A DNA stretch of 12,264 nt from Opitutaceae bacterium (GTDB lineage: Bacteria; Verrucomicrobiota; Verrucomicrobiia; Opitutales; Opitutaceae): NCBI GenBank assembly GCA_031282705.1, contig JAITDF010000378.1, positions 1-12,264 on the forward strand, given 5' to 3'. Position 1 is the first letter of the stretch. Each line of letters opens with the position of its first letter. Below are positions 1 through 7,680 of the stretch, piece by piece. The notes beneath the pieces are model-generated. The model was not told where the DNA came from, searched no databases, and worked only from the letters and a program-made list of their open reading frames with translations. The translations under genes were made by a program, and so were the position numbers.

Positions 1-174
1 CATTGTGTCTGTTAGGCGGGTGTGTTTTTTGGGCCGGGGGGTCTCGGCGTGACCGCGGCGCGCACCCCGCGGCAACCGAGGGGGTTCTGGGGGAGACCGC
101 CCTGCCAAAAGCCTGCCAAAAGACTGGCCGCCGCGTAACATCAGTGAGCTACTGACTTTTCCGTTTTTGTTCAT
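1..174 (-). CDS. weak open frame running off the left edge, doubtful gene
   Basis: A minus-strand frame opens at an ATG at 172-174 (MNKNGKVSSSLML...) and stays open for 58 codons to the window edge, where position 3-1 is another in-frame ATG. The translation becomes rich in Arg and Pro and matches no family I recognise. There is no Shine-Dalgarno sequence, but no gene in this window has one. It lies 50 bases downstream of sufD on the same strand, so it could be the N-terminus of the next gene of the cluster. The other possibility is that the true start is at position 3 or further left and this is non-coding GC-rich DNA. It does not resemble the N-terminus of SufS, SufU or SufE. Confidence 0.15.
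   Translation of the reverse strand, partial: MNKNGKVSSSLMLRGGQSFGRLLAGRSPPEPPRLPRGARRGHAETPRPKKHTRLTDTM
101..122. repeat. 11-base tandem duplication
   Basis: CCTGCCAAAAG occurs twice in direct succession (101-111 and 112-122) in the non-coding stretch downstream of sufD. It is one of several perfect or near-perfect 10-12 base tandem duplications in the intergenic DNA of this window. Confidence 0.6.
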
Positions 175-224
175 GGCGGGAAAGGGTGGGGGGCAGCCAC
201 TCGCTGCTTGCCGCCCGCCGCCCG

Positions 225-1559
225 CTACTGCCTGAACTTCGTCTGGATGAGCGCGCCGAGGATGGCGTGGAGTTCGTCGTTTTCGAGTTTGTCCAGGACC
301 TCCTCGAAGAAGCCGGCGACCAGGAGCTCGCGGGCGCGTCCGGGGTCGATGCCGCGGGACCGGAGGTAAAACTCCTGCCCGGCGGGGATGCGGGCGCTGG
401 TCGCGCCGTGCGTGCAGCGCACGTCGTTGGCCTGTATCTCCAGGCCGGGGAGGCTGTGCGCCTCGGCGGCGTCGCTGAGCATGAGGTTGCGGTTGGACTG
501 GTAGGCGTCGGTCTTCTGCGCGTCGGGCTCGACGACGATGAGGCCGGAGAAGACCGTCTTCGCGGCGTCGAGGAGCGCGTTTTTATAGAGGAGGTTCGAG
601 CTGGCGCCGGGCGCCTGGTGGGTCTGGAGGGTGCGCTGGTCAAACTGCTGCGCGCCGCCGGCGACGGTGAGGGCGAGCATCTCGGCGTGCGCGCCGGGGC
701 CCTGGAGCCGGGAGTGCGATTCATGGCGCGCGAGGCGGCCGCCGAGGTGGAGGTTGAGCGAGAGGACGCGCGCGGCGCGGCTGACGGTGATGGAGTTGGA
801 CTGAAACGCGAGCGTTTCCGCGGCCCAGTTTTGCGCGCCGACATAGGTGAGGTTCGCGCCGGGGCCGGCGCGGAGGTCGTTGACGCCGCAGGCGAATTGC
901 GCGGCGGCGCCGGCGGTGTTGTTGAACCGCTCGAAGACCGTCGCCCCGGCGCCGGCGCCGAGGATGACGAGGGTGTGCGGGAAATGGATGCTGTTTGCGG
1001 GGCCGGCGTGATTGTGCGAAATGACAAGCGGCGTTTCGATTTTTATATTGTCGGGGACGTATAAAAACGCGCCGGCGCCGGCGAAGGCGAGGTTGAGGGC
1101 GTTGTATTTTTCGCCGCCGAGGCCGGCGGGATGCCTTTGCAAATATTCGCGGACGAGGCCGCCGTGTTTCTCAACGGCCTCCGCGAGCGGCATGAATATG
1201 ACGCCGGCGGGGAGGGCGGGGCAGACAGGAATGCCTGTCCTGTCCCGGGCGGCGGCGTTGCCGCCGTCGGACAAGCGGGACGCTTGCCCCACTTTGGCGG
1301 CGGCTTCGCCGCCGTCCGGCAGGCAGGATGCTTGCCCTACTTTGAGGGTGATGTTTGTATAATCGGGCGCGGGAGTATAATTGCCGGGCTCGAGGGCGGC
1401 GGGGTTGGCGAAGCGCCACGCCTCGTCGGTGACGGCTGGGGAGGGGAGGGCGCGGTATTTTCCCCAGGCGGCGCGCCTGGCGTCGTGCCACCATTGCGGG
1501 AGGGCGCCGGCGCCGGGGGCGGCGAGATGGGTTTCAAATGTCGTGTTGTCGAGTGGCAT
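225..1559 (-). CDS. sufD: SufD, Fe-S cluster assembly scaffold subunit, carrying in-frame palindromic repeats
   Basis: SufD pairs with SufB on the SufBC2D scaffold that builds iron-sulfur clusters in the cytoplasm. The N-terminal helical part (residues 1-60, with DEAWRF near 45-50) is followed by the right-handed beta-helix core from about residue 120 (FMPLAEAVEKHGG, then ALNLAFAGAGAFLYVP). Near the C-terminus the CTHGAT motif gives Cys382 and His384, matching in context the Cys358/His360 pair known from E. coli SufD. At 444 residues it is slightly long. The excess is residues about 73-119, two 16-residue copies of a VGQAS(R/C)LxDGG unit plus a third degenerate palindrome. These sit in the linker between the N-terminal domain and the beta-helix and do not look like SufD; without them the protein would be about 397 residues. 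The start at 1559 gives a normal SufD N-terminus, with no Shine-Dalgarno sequence. It lies 51 bases behind the GH43 gene on the same strand and far from sufB. Confidence 0.93.
   Translation of the reverse strand: MPLDNTTFETHLAAPGAGALPQWWHDARRAAWGKYRALPSPAVTDEAWRFANPAALEPGNYTPAPDYTNITLKVGQASCLPDGGEAAAKVGQASRLSDGGNAAARDRTGIPVCPALPAGVIFMPLAEAVEKHGGLVREYLQRHPAGLGGEKYNALNLAFAGAGAFLYVPDNIKIETPLVISHNHAGPANSIHFPHTLVILGAGAGATVFERFNNTAGAAAQFACGVNDLRAGPGANLTYVGAQNWAAETLAFQSNSITVSRAARVLSLNLHLGGRLARHESHSRLQGPGAHAEMLALTVAGGAQQFDQRTLQTHQAPGASSNLLYKNALLDAAKTVFSGLIVVEPDAQKTDAYQSNRNLMLSDAAEAHSLPGLEIQANDVRCTHGATSARIPAGQEFYLRSRGIDPGRARELLVAGFFEEVLDKLENDELHAILGALIQTKFRQ
1203..1343. repeat. in-frame palindromic repeat insert within sufD
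   Basis: This segment holds three palindromes: 1224-1239 (GACAGG-AATG-CCTGTC), 1270-1288 (GACAAGCG-GGA-CGCTTGCC) and 1318-1336 (GGCAGGCA-GGA-TGCTTGCC). The last two are 48 bases apart. They share flanks as well as stems: CCGTC(C)GG before and CCC(T/C)ACTTT after. The same unit, flanks included, appears outside genes at about 4559-4590. The 48-base period keeps the sufD frame open and adds about 47 residues. No transposase or target duplication is visible. Confidence 0.85.
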
Positions 1560-1570
1560 GGCTGGTTTTT

Positions 1571-1597
1571 GGACGGGATGGAGGAAATGGACGGAAT
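1571..1597. repeat. GGACGGAAT-type 9-base degenerate tandem repeat in the sufD leader
   Basis: Three consecutive 9-base units read GGACGGGAT, GGAGGAAAT and GGACGGAAT on the plus strand, filling most of the 51-base gap between the GH43 stop and the sufD start. Related units occur at 4688-4705 on the other side of the GH43 gene, in the same orientation, and on the opposite strand in the glgP leader (9100-9120). Confidence 0.6.
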
Positions 1598-1610
1598 GGT
1601 TTCCGGCGGT

Positions 1611-4292
1611 TTATAATTGATTTCCGGTGGCGGTGCAGAGTTGCCTGTATAATTCGGGGTGGCTGTCGGCGAGATCGTTTATGCCGCGCAACTGGCTGGC
1701 CGTCACCCACGGGAGCCACGCGCGGTGGCGTCCGCGCGGGCGATTCATCCGGCAATGCTCCTGTCGCCAGCCCGGGCCGCGATTGCCGCCGGGGTAGCCG
1801 TCCATTGCCTTTGTGTTGTGCAGGAGGATGGCGGCGGTTTCGAGGCAGTGCGGGTCGTTGGTGGCTTTATACAAATTGGAGTAACTTTCGACATCCCAGG
1901 CCATGCAGGCGTCGGCGCCGGTGTGGCCGGTGGCGATGAGTTGCATTCCGACGGTTGATTGGCCGAGGGGCCAGTGGAGTTTGGATTGCGGGGCGTCGGC
2001 GGGCATTCTGTCCTCGCGCATCCAAATTGTATAATTGCCGCGCGTGTAATAATCCGACGCGCCAAATGAATTCGGGCGCAAATGGTCGGAGTTCCCGTGC
2101 AGGATTCCGGGCGCGAACCATTCCATTTCCGGCCACGCACCGGCGCCAGCGCTTGAAAATGATGGGCCAAACGTGCCGCCGGCGTTTTCCAGAGGGGAAA
2201 TTTTTGGCGGGGTTTGCTTTTCCGATTTATTTTTTGAATCGGCACCGGCAGCGCGACTGATTTTCGCCGTGGCAATATAAATGCCGTTTTCCCTTGGGAG
2301 GCCCGACACGGTGGAGACGGCGATGACGGTGTCGTTGTCAATTTGGCAAAGCGAATTCCAGAGCGCGTGGACGGATTGCGGGAGGTCCGGGAATGGCGTT
2401 GCCGGATTGGCGAAATTTTTTGCGCCGGCGTCGCCAATATACACGCGCAGATTCGCGCAGAGGCCCTTGCGCTCCGGCACGCGGACGCGGCCCTCGTTTG
2501 ATTGCACGGAAAGGAGCGTTTCGCCTGTGTTTAATTGAATGAGGCAGGGCGCGCCGGCGTAGGTTTCGGGCGGAAGCGGCTTGGCGAGGGCGTGCCAGCG
2601 GCGCGGGCTGGCGCCGTCCACGACGCCGCTCCATTCGCCGTTTAAAACATTAAAAAACGGGCGGACAATGACGGGTTGCAACGCGTTTTTTTTTGCATTT
2701 TCCCACATGCCGTTGTCTTCGATTGAGAAGACGAGGCCCTTGTTGTTTTGCAGCAAAACCGGCACCGGCATTCCGTCGCGGTGGCCTTTGCGATAACAGG
2801 CGACGACGGGTTTCAGCCAGGTGACGCCGTTGTCAGGCGAGCGAAGCACGGTGATGTTTTGGTCGCCGTCGGGCGTGGTGGATTCGTCGGAAAACCACAC
2901 TTGCAACCCGCCGCCGGGAATCTGGAGCGGGCAGGGTTCCCAGCAGCCGGTTTTCCATGTTTTGCCGGCAACGTAAAGGTCGCGACCGGCGCCCCATGTC
3001 GCGCCGCCGTCGCTGGAAAACGCGCCCATGATTTTGTAGGGCAAATGGCCGTCGCGGACGACGGGGCGTGCGTTCCATGTATAAAAAAGGCGGCCGTCGG
3101 CGAGTTCAATCATCTCGGAATTGACATAACGATAATCGGGATTTTCTCCGGACGACACCGGTTTTTCCGGCATGGCGACGCGCACGGGCTTGCCCCAGGC
3201 GGCGCCGGTTTTCTTTTTTCGAATATAAACGGCGGTGCCCTTCGCCGGCCCGCCCGAATAAACAAGGGCGATTTCGCCGGTGGAAAGTTTTTTGACGCGC
3301 CCGTAGCCACCGTGTGTGACGAACTCCATCCTGCCGTCCCATTCCAGCGAAATGCCGGCGCCGGCGGCATTGTCTTTCAACAGGCGCGGAATTATTATTT
3401 TCGTCTTGTCAATTTCAATGCCGCCGCCGCCGATTTTCATCGGCGCAACATACATCCGGCGCGGATGAATTTTCTGCGGTGAAAAATGTGCGTGGAAAAC
3501 ATAAAAGCCGTTGCCATTTTTATCCCAAAATGGTGCGCCGTGGCCGACGCCCGCAAGTGCCGGCTCCGGATTCTGAAGAATCGGATTTTTTTCAAATTTC
3601 ATCCACGGACCGAGCGGCGTTTTGGCGGTCGCCAGGCCGATTCCATAATCGCGGCTCGTGTAGCCATTCGCGGAATAAAGCATGTGATAAACGCCGGCAC
3701 GTTTGAAAACCGACGGCCCTTCCGCGACATTTCCCTGCACGCGCTCCCAGGGCAACGACGCTTGGACACATTTTTTCGCCGACGCCATGTTTATGGTTTC
3801 CCAATCGTCCGACAACTCCGCGCCCCATATCACATTCGCGCCCCTTGTGCGCACGAAAAACAGCCACGCCTTGCCGTCGTCATCGATGAAAAGCGTTGAA
3901 TCAATCGCCTTTTCATCAAGCATCGGTCTTTTGTTTTTTTGAGCAAACGGCCCGAGCGGCGATTCGGCGGTGGCGACGCAGATGTGCTCCTCGGCGGAAT
4001 AAAACATGTAAAAGGTATTGTTTTCCCTTCTGTAATAAACTTCCGGCGCCCAGAATTGTTTTTCGCCGAAGGAATCCGTTTTCGCGAGCGCCGGCGCCGG
4101 CGCCTTTTCCCAGGTGCCGAGGTCGTCGGAAACATAAACGGGAAAGCCCTGCGAACCGCCGGTGCCGTAGGCGTAATAAACGCCGTCGTGGAGGAGGATG
4201 AACGGGTCGGCGAGCGGCACGCCGCCGGTGCCGGCTCCGGCGGCGGCCAATGAAACAAAAGACAGCAGAAGGGCGGGAAGGCGGGTTTTCAT
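1611..4292 (-). CDS. secreted GH43-like glycosidase fused to a sialidase/BNR-like domain and a third C-terminal module
   Basis: Residues 1-20 form a hydrophobic Sec-type signal peptide with an Ala/Gly-rich end. Residues about 26-300 are a five-bladed GH43-type domain: PLADPF carries the presumed base Asp29, FWAPEV is at 80-85, the presumed pKa-setting Asp131 lies in DSTLFIDDDG, and the presumed acid Glu191 lies in VAEGPSVF. GH43 enzymes mostly cleave arabino- or xylo-configured glycans, so the substrate is probably a plant-type hemicellulose side chain, but linkage cannot be read from sequence. Residues about 320-690 look like a sialidase/BNR beta-propeller with two Asp boxes (SSDGGATW 426-433, SPDNGVTW 485-492). 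After a Lys/Pro linker, residues about 721-893 form a Trp- and His-rich segment that I do not recognise and that could be the tail of another enzyme. GC content in hand-counted rows is about 43-58 percent, below its neighbours. It sits between sufB and sufD, which suggests insertion. No Shine-Dalgarno sequence precedes it. Confidence 0.85.
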   Translation of the reverse strand: MKTRLPALLLSFVSLAAAGAGTGGVPLADPFILLHDGVYYAYGTGGSQGFPVYVSDDLGTWEKAPAPALAKTDSFGEKQFWAPEVYYRRENNTFYMFYSAEEHICVATAESPLGPFAQKNKRPMLDEKAIDSTLFIDDDGKAWLFFVRTRGANVIWGAELSDDWETINMASAKKCVQASLPWERVQGNVAEGPSVFKRAGVYHMLYSANGYTSRDYGIGLATAKTPLGPWMKFEKNPILQNPEPALAGVGHGAPFWDKNGNGFYVFHAHFSPQKIHPRRMYVAPMKIGGGGIEIDKTKIIIPRLLKDNAAGAGISLEWDGRMEFVTHGGYGRVKKLSTGEIALVYSGGPAKGTAVYIRKKKTGAAWGKPVRVAMPEKPVSSGENPDYRYVNSEMIELADGRLFYTWNARPVVRDGHLPYKIMGAFSSDGGATWGAGRDLYVAGKTWKTGCWEPCPLQIPGGGLQVWFSDESTTPDGDQNITVLRSPDNGVTWLKPVVACYRKGHRDGMPVPVLLQNNKGLVFSIEDNGMWENAKKNALQPVIVRPFFNVLNGEWSGVVDGASPRRWHALAKPLPPETYAGAPCLIQLNTGETLLSVQSNEGRVRVPERKGLCANLRVYIGDAGAKNFANPATPFPDLPQSVHALWNSLCQIDNDTVIAVSTVSGLPRENGIYIATAKISRAAGADSKNKSEKQTPPKISPLENAGGTFGPSFSSAGAGAWPEMEWFAPGILHGNSDHLRPNSFGASDYYTRGNYTIWMREDRMPADAPQSKLHWPLGQSTVGMQLIATGHTGADACMAWDVESYSNLYKATNDPHCLETAAILLHNTKAMDGYPGGNRGPGWRQEHCRMNRPRGRHRAWLPWVTASQLRGINDLADSHPELYRQLCTATGNQL

Positions 4293-4392
4293 GGCTCGGT
4301 TTTTTGAACGGAAGGGAGCGGGGGTGCCTTGGATTGTTGCGAAGGTCGGTTTGTTTTTTGGACAGGATTGAGGGCGCTTTGAAAAATCACGT

Positions 4393-4410
4393 CCCGCGCG
4401 AAGACGCGGG
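4393..4410 (-). terminator. possible hairpin terminator between the repeat array and the GH43 gene
   Basis: CCCGCG and CGCGGG form a six-base stem around a six-base loop. Read on the minus strand, the stem is followed within about six bases by five T. It could end read-through from sufC-sufB before the GH43 gene. The gap before the T run and the short stem make this weak, and it lies just beside the palindrome array. Confidence 0.3.
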
Positions 4411-4421
4411 GAGGCAAGCAG

Positions 4422-4616
4422 GGCAAGCGGGACGCTTGCCTGATGCGTAGGGCGAGCGTCCCGCTTGCCTGATTGGAGTGCAGGACAAGCGTCTCGTTTG
4501 TCTCTTGCCTGACGGGAGCAGGATGCTCCCGCCGTTTTGGGGCGGCGCGCGGTGCGCGCCGTCTGGCAAGCGGGACGCTTGCCCTACTTCCCAATCTGGC
4601 AAGCGGGGCGCTCGCC
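4422..4616. repeat. array of seven short palindromes (REP-like), 8-3-8 architecture
   Basis: Seven stem-loops lie 22-33 bases apart, centre to centre: 4422-4440 (GGCAAGCG-GGA-CGCTTGCC), 4451-4469 (GGCGAGCG-TCC-CGCTTGCC, inverted loop), 4484-4502 (GACAAGCG-TCT-CGTTTGTC), 4513-4531 (CGGGAGCA-GGA-TGCTCCCG), 4544-4560 (GGCGCGC-GGT-GCGCGCC), 4565-4583 (identical to the first) and 4598-4616 (GGCAAGCG-GGG-CGCTCGCC). Stem sequence varies while pairing is kept. The copy at 4565 has the same flanks as the copies inside sufD. The array fills the gap between sufB and the GH43 gene; open frames across it are translations of the repeat, not a gene. In other bacteria such elements can stabilise mRNA 3' ends or spread with a RAYT transposase, but none is present here. 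Confidence 0.85.
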
Positions 4617-4785
4617 CTGCGCACCCAAAGCCCCCGCGTGAGCTTTTCAATGATTTCATGTTGTTTTTCGATTTTTCCAAGTGTCCTTGACGGGATTGAC
4701 GGAATTTAAAATGCAAATTTTGTTAATTGCGCGGGTTCCATTAAGTCCGCCTGAAATCCATTTTATCCATGTCTTGAAAATGGTT
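4617..4785. other. AT-richer spacer downstream of sufB
   Basis: This 169-base remainder of the sufB-GH43 gap is much more AT-rich than the genes around it. Apart from the GACGG repeat at 4688-4705, I see no RNA gene, convincing terminator or promoter in it. Confidence 0.5.
4688..4705. repeat. GACGG-type 9-base tandem pair downstream of sufB
   Basis: TGACGGGAT and TGACGGAAT are adjacent 9-base units. They match the GGACGGGAT/GGACGGAAT units at 1571-1597 in the same orientation, so this short repeat brackets the GH43 gene and the palindrome array. Confidence 0.5.
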
Positions 4786-6255
<1,470 letters not shown>

Positions 6256-6260
6256 GTTTG

Positions 6261-6279
6261 TATAAAGGGTGGCTTTATA
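6261..6279 (-). promoter_or_regulatory. perfect 7-5-7 inverted repeat just before the sufB start
   Basis: TATAAAG and CTTTATA pair around a five-base spacer (CCACC on the sense strand). The 3' arm ends five bases before the sufB ATG. As RNA it would form a hairpin in the ribosome standby region; as DNA it could bind a dimeric repressor. It is AT-rich and perfect in a GC-rich genome, but a functional role is inference. Confidence 0.45.
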
Positions 6280-6286
6280 TTATTTC

Positions 6287-6306
6287 GATTTAAGCCGATT
6301 TAAGCC
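6287..6306. repeat. 10-base tandem duplication between sufC and sufB
   Basis: GATTTAAGCC occurs twice without a gap (6287-6296, 6297-6306) in the 55-base sufC-sufB spacer, directly upstream of the 7-5-7 inverted repeat in transcription order. Confidence 0.6.
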
Positions 6307-6310
6307 GGAA

Positions 6311-7081
6311 TCAGGCGGGGGTGGCGGCGGGAATGTTTTTCAGCCAGTCGTAGCCTTTGGCTTCGAGTTCGAGGGCGAGGTCCTTGCCGCCGCTTTTCAC
6401 GAGGCGCCCTTCATACATGACGTGCACGCGGTCGGGGATGATGTGGTTGAGGAGGCGCTGGTAGTGGGTGATGAGGAGGACGCCGAGGCGGGGGCCGCGG
6501 AGCTGGTTGACGCCTTCGGCGACGATTTTGAGGGCGTCGATGTCGAGGCCGGAGTCGGTTTCGTCCATGAGGGCGAAGGTGGGTTCGAGCATGGCCATCT
6601 GGAGGATTTCGCAGCGTTTTTTCTCGCCGCCGGAGAAGCCTTCGTTGACCGCGCGGGAGGTGAATTTGCGGTCGATTTTGAGGAGGTCCATTTTCGAGTA
6701 GAGGCGTTTGTAGTAGGCGGCGGCGTCGAGGTCCTCGCCTTCGGAGAGGCGGGCCTGGAGGGCGGCGCGGAGGAAGTTGGCGATGGAGACGCCGGGGATT
6801 TCGCTGGGATATTGGAAGGCGAGGAAGAGGCCGGCGCGGGCGCGTTCGTCGGGCTCCATTTCGAGGATGGAGCGGCCGTCGAGGAGGATGTCGCCGCCGG
6901 TGACGGCGTAGTCGGGGTGGCCGGCGACGGCCTTGGAGAGGGTGGATTTGCCGGTGCCGTTGGGGCCCATGATGGCGTGGACTTCGCCGGATTTCACCGT
7001 GAGGGTGACGCCGTTCACGATGGGTTTGTCCGGGCTGTCGGTGAGGGCGACGTGGAGGTCGCGGATTTCGAGGGTGTGCAT
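6311..7081 (-). CDS. sufC: SufC, ABC-type ATPase of Fe-S cluster assembly
   Basis: SufC is the soluble ATPase that drives conformational change of the SufBC2D scaffold. All ABC signatures are present in 256 residues: Walker A GPNGTGKST (39-47), Q-loop Gln90 in the SufC-typical FQYPSEIPG context, ABC signature FSGGEKKR (149-156), Walker B with Asp173 and Glu174 (ALMDETDSGLD) and H-loop His206. The ETDSGLDIDAL motif and FQYPSEIPGV are characteristic of SufC rather than transporters, and there is no membrane segment. It is 87 bases behind the Fur-family gene and 55 bases ahead of sufB. Its leader contains no G in the sense strand for 59 bases and carries a 12-base tandem repeat; there is no Shine-Dalgarno sequence. 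Confidence 0.97.
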   Translation of the reverse strand: MHTLEIRDLHVALTDSPDKPIVNGVTLTVKSGEVHAIMGPNGTGKSTLSKAVAGHPDYAVTGGDILLDGRSILEMEPDERARAGLFLAFQYPSEIPGVSIANFLRAALQARLSEGEDLDAAAYYKRLYSKMDLLKIDRKFTSRAVNEGFSGGEKKRCEILQMAMLEPTFALMDETDSGLDIDALKIVAEGVNQLRGPRLGVLLITHYQRLLNHIIPDRVHVMYEGRLVKSGGKDLALELEAKGYDWLKNIPAATPA

Positions 7082-7140
7082 AGGTGGAAGTTTGAGTTGA
7101 AGTTTAAGTTGAAGGGGGGAGTGGAGAGTGGAGGTTTGAG
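7082..7140 (-). promoter_or_regulatory. G-free, C/A/T-only leader of sufC
   Basis: For 59 consecutive bases before the sufC start codon the sense strand contains no G (the plus strand contains no C). Such RNA cannot fold stably and has no Shine-Dalgarno sequence. It would suit start-site recognition by ribosomal protein S1 or Rho loading in the fur-sufC spacer. The composition is seen directly; the role is inferred. Confidence 0.4.
7087..7114. repeat. 12-base tandem repeat upstream of sufC
   Basis: GAAGTTTGAGTT (7087-7098) is followed by GAAGTTTAAGTT (7099-7110) and a partial third GAAG. The repeat ends six bases before the sufC start in transcription order. Confidence 0.6.
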
Positions 7141-7168
7141 CGGGGGAGGAGCGGGACGGGGCGCGGGG

Positions 7169-7603
7169 TCAATTGTCGCCGGCGCGGGCGGCGTGGCCGC
7201 GGAAGGTGATGTCGATGGCGTCGGCGGTGTAGCCGGGGGGGAGGATTTTTTTCAGGGCAGCGAGGAGGTCGTCGGGGAGGTCCACGTCGTGGGTGGCGCC
7301 GGTTTCCTTGTCGTGAAAATGGGCGTGGGGGCGGAGGTTGGGGCAGTAGCGGGTGGGGGCGCGGTCGAAGTTGACGGCGCGGACGAGGTCGCAGTCGATG
7401 AGGGTTTCGAGGCAGTTGTAAACGGTGGCGAGAGAGATGGAGGGCATCGCGGATTTTACGCGGGCGAAGATTTCGTCGGCGGTGGGGTGGTCGCGGCGGG
7501 CAAGGATTGTCTGATAGACCAGCTCCCGCTGCGGGGTGGCGCGCAGCCCGCTGTCGGCGAGTTTGTGCGCGAGGCTGTCGGAGTGGTGATGAGTGGTGGA
7601 CAT
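7169..7603 (-). CDS. Fur-family metal- or redox-responsive transcriptional regulator, candidate suf regulator
   Basis: This 144-residue protein has the Fur-superfamily layout: an N-terminal winged helix (GLRATPQRELVYQTIL at 19-34, HPTADEIFARV at 39-49, recognition helix in SISLATVYNCLETL at 55-68) and a C-terminal dimerisation/metal domain. Likely metal ligands are His39, His93 and His95, with Asp106 possible. The paired Cys-x-x-Cys motifs of the structural zinc site in typical Fur and PerR are absent; where the first would stand the sequence is HAHFHDKETGATHDVD. This recalls Irr-like and other zinc-site-less members, but the subfamily is unresolved. It lies 87 bases before sufC on the same strand, and a perfect palindrome sits 60 bases before its start, so control of itself and the suf genes is likely. 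No Shine-Dalgarno sequence precedes the ATG. Confidence 0.9.
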   Translation of the reverse strand: MSTTHHHSDSLAHKLADSGLRATPQRELVYQTILARRDHPTADEIFARVKSAMPSISLATVYNCLETLIDCDLVRAVNFDRAPTRYCPNLRPHAHFHDKETGATHDVDLPDDLLAALKKILPPGYTADAIDITFRGHAARAGDN

Positions 7604-7651
7604 GGGCGGAGCGATTGCGTGGGTTGGACAGGTAGATTGGAGTGGGACTGG

Positions 7652-7680
7652 ATTTCAAGTGAAAATTGGAATAATTCCAA
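7652..7680 (-). promoter_or_regulatory. tentative promoter of the Fur-suf unit
   Basis: On the minus strand TTGGAA (7680-7675) and TGAAAT (7657-7652) are 17 bases apart, each matching four of six consensus positions. The -35 element would lie inside the palindrome, so a bound regulator would block polymerase. Both boxes are weak and nothing else supports them. Confidence 0.3.

Noticed and set aside
193..207. GCAGC-CACTC-GCTGC stem downstream of sufD as a terminator
   Set aside because: Only five pairs, and a C run rather than a T run follows in the sense direction.
149..1064. Two 292-residue frames on opposite strands over sufD
   Set aside because: Both are shadows of sufD. One is Ser/Arg/Pro-rich low complexity, the other Gly/Val/Asp/Glu-rich, and neither has a domain.
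225..1559. sufD as a pseudogene because of the repeat insert
   Set aside because: The frame is intact from start to stop, the catalytic-type Cys382/His384 motif is present, and the insert length keeps the frame.
4422..4616. CRISPR array
   Set aside because: The repeats are short self-palindromes in both orientations with uneven spacing of 22-33 bases and degenerate sequence. There are no uniform direct repeats with unique spacers and no cas genes.
4387..4716. A 109-residue minus-strand frame (and plus-strand partners) in the sufB-GH43 gap
   Set aside because: Its content is the translated palindrome family (VGQASRLPDG and variants), open in several frames because the repeat lacks stop codons. 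There is no independent coding signal.
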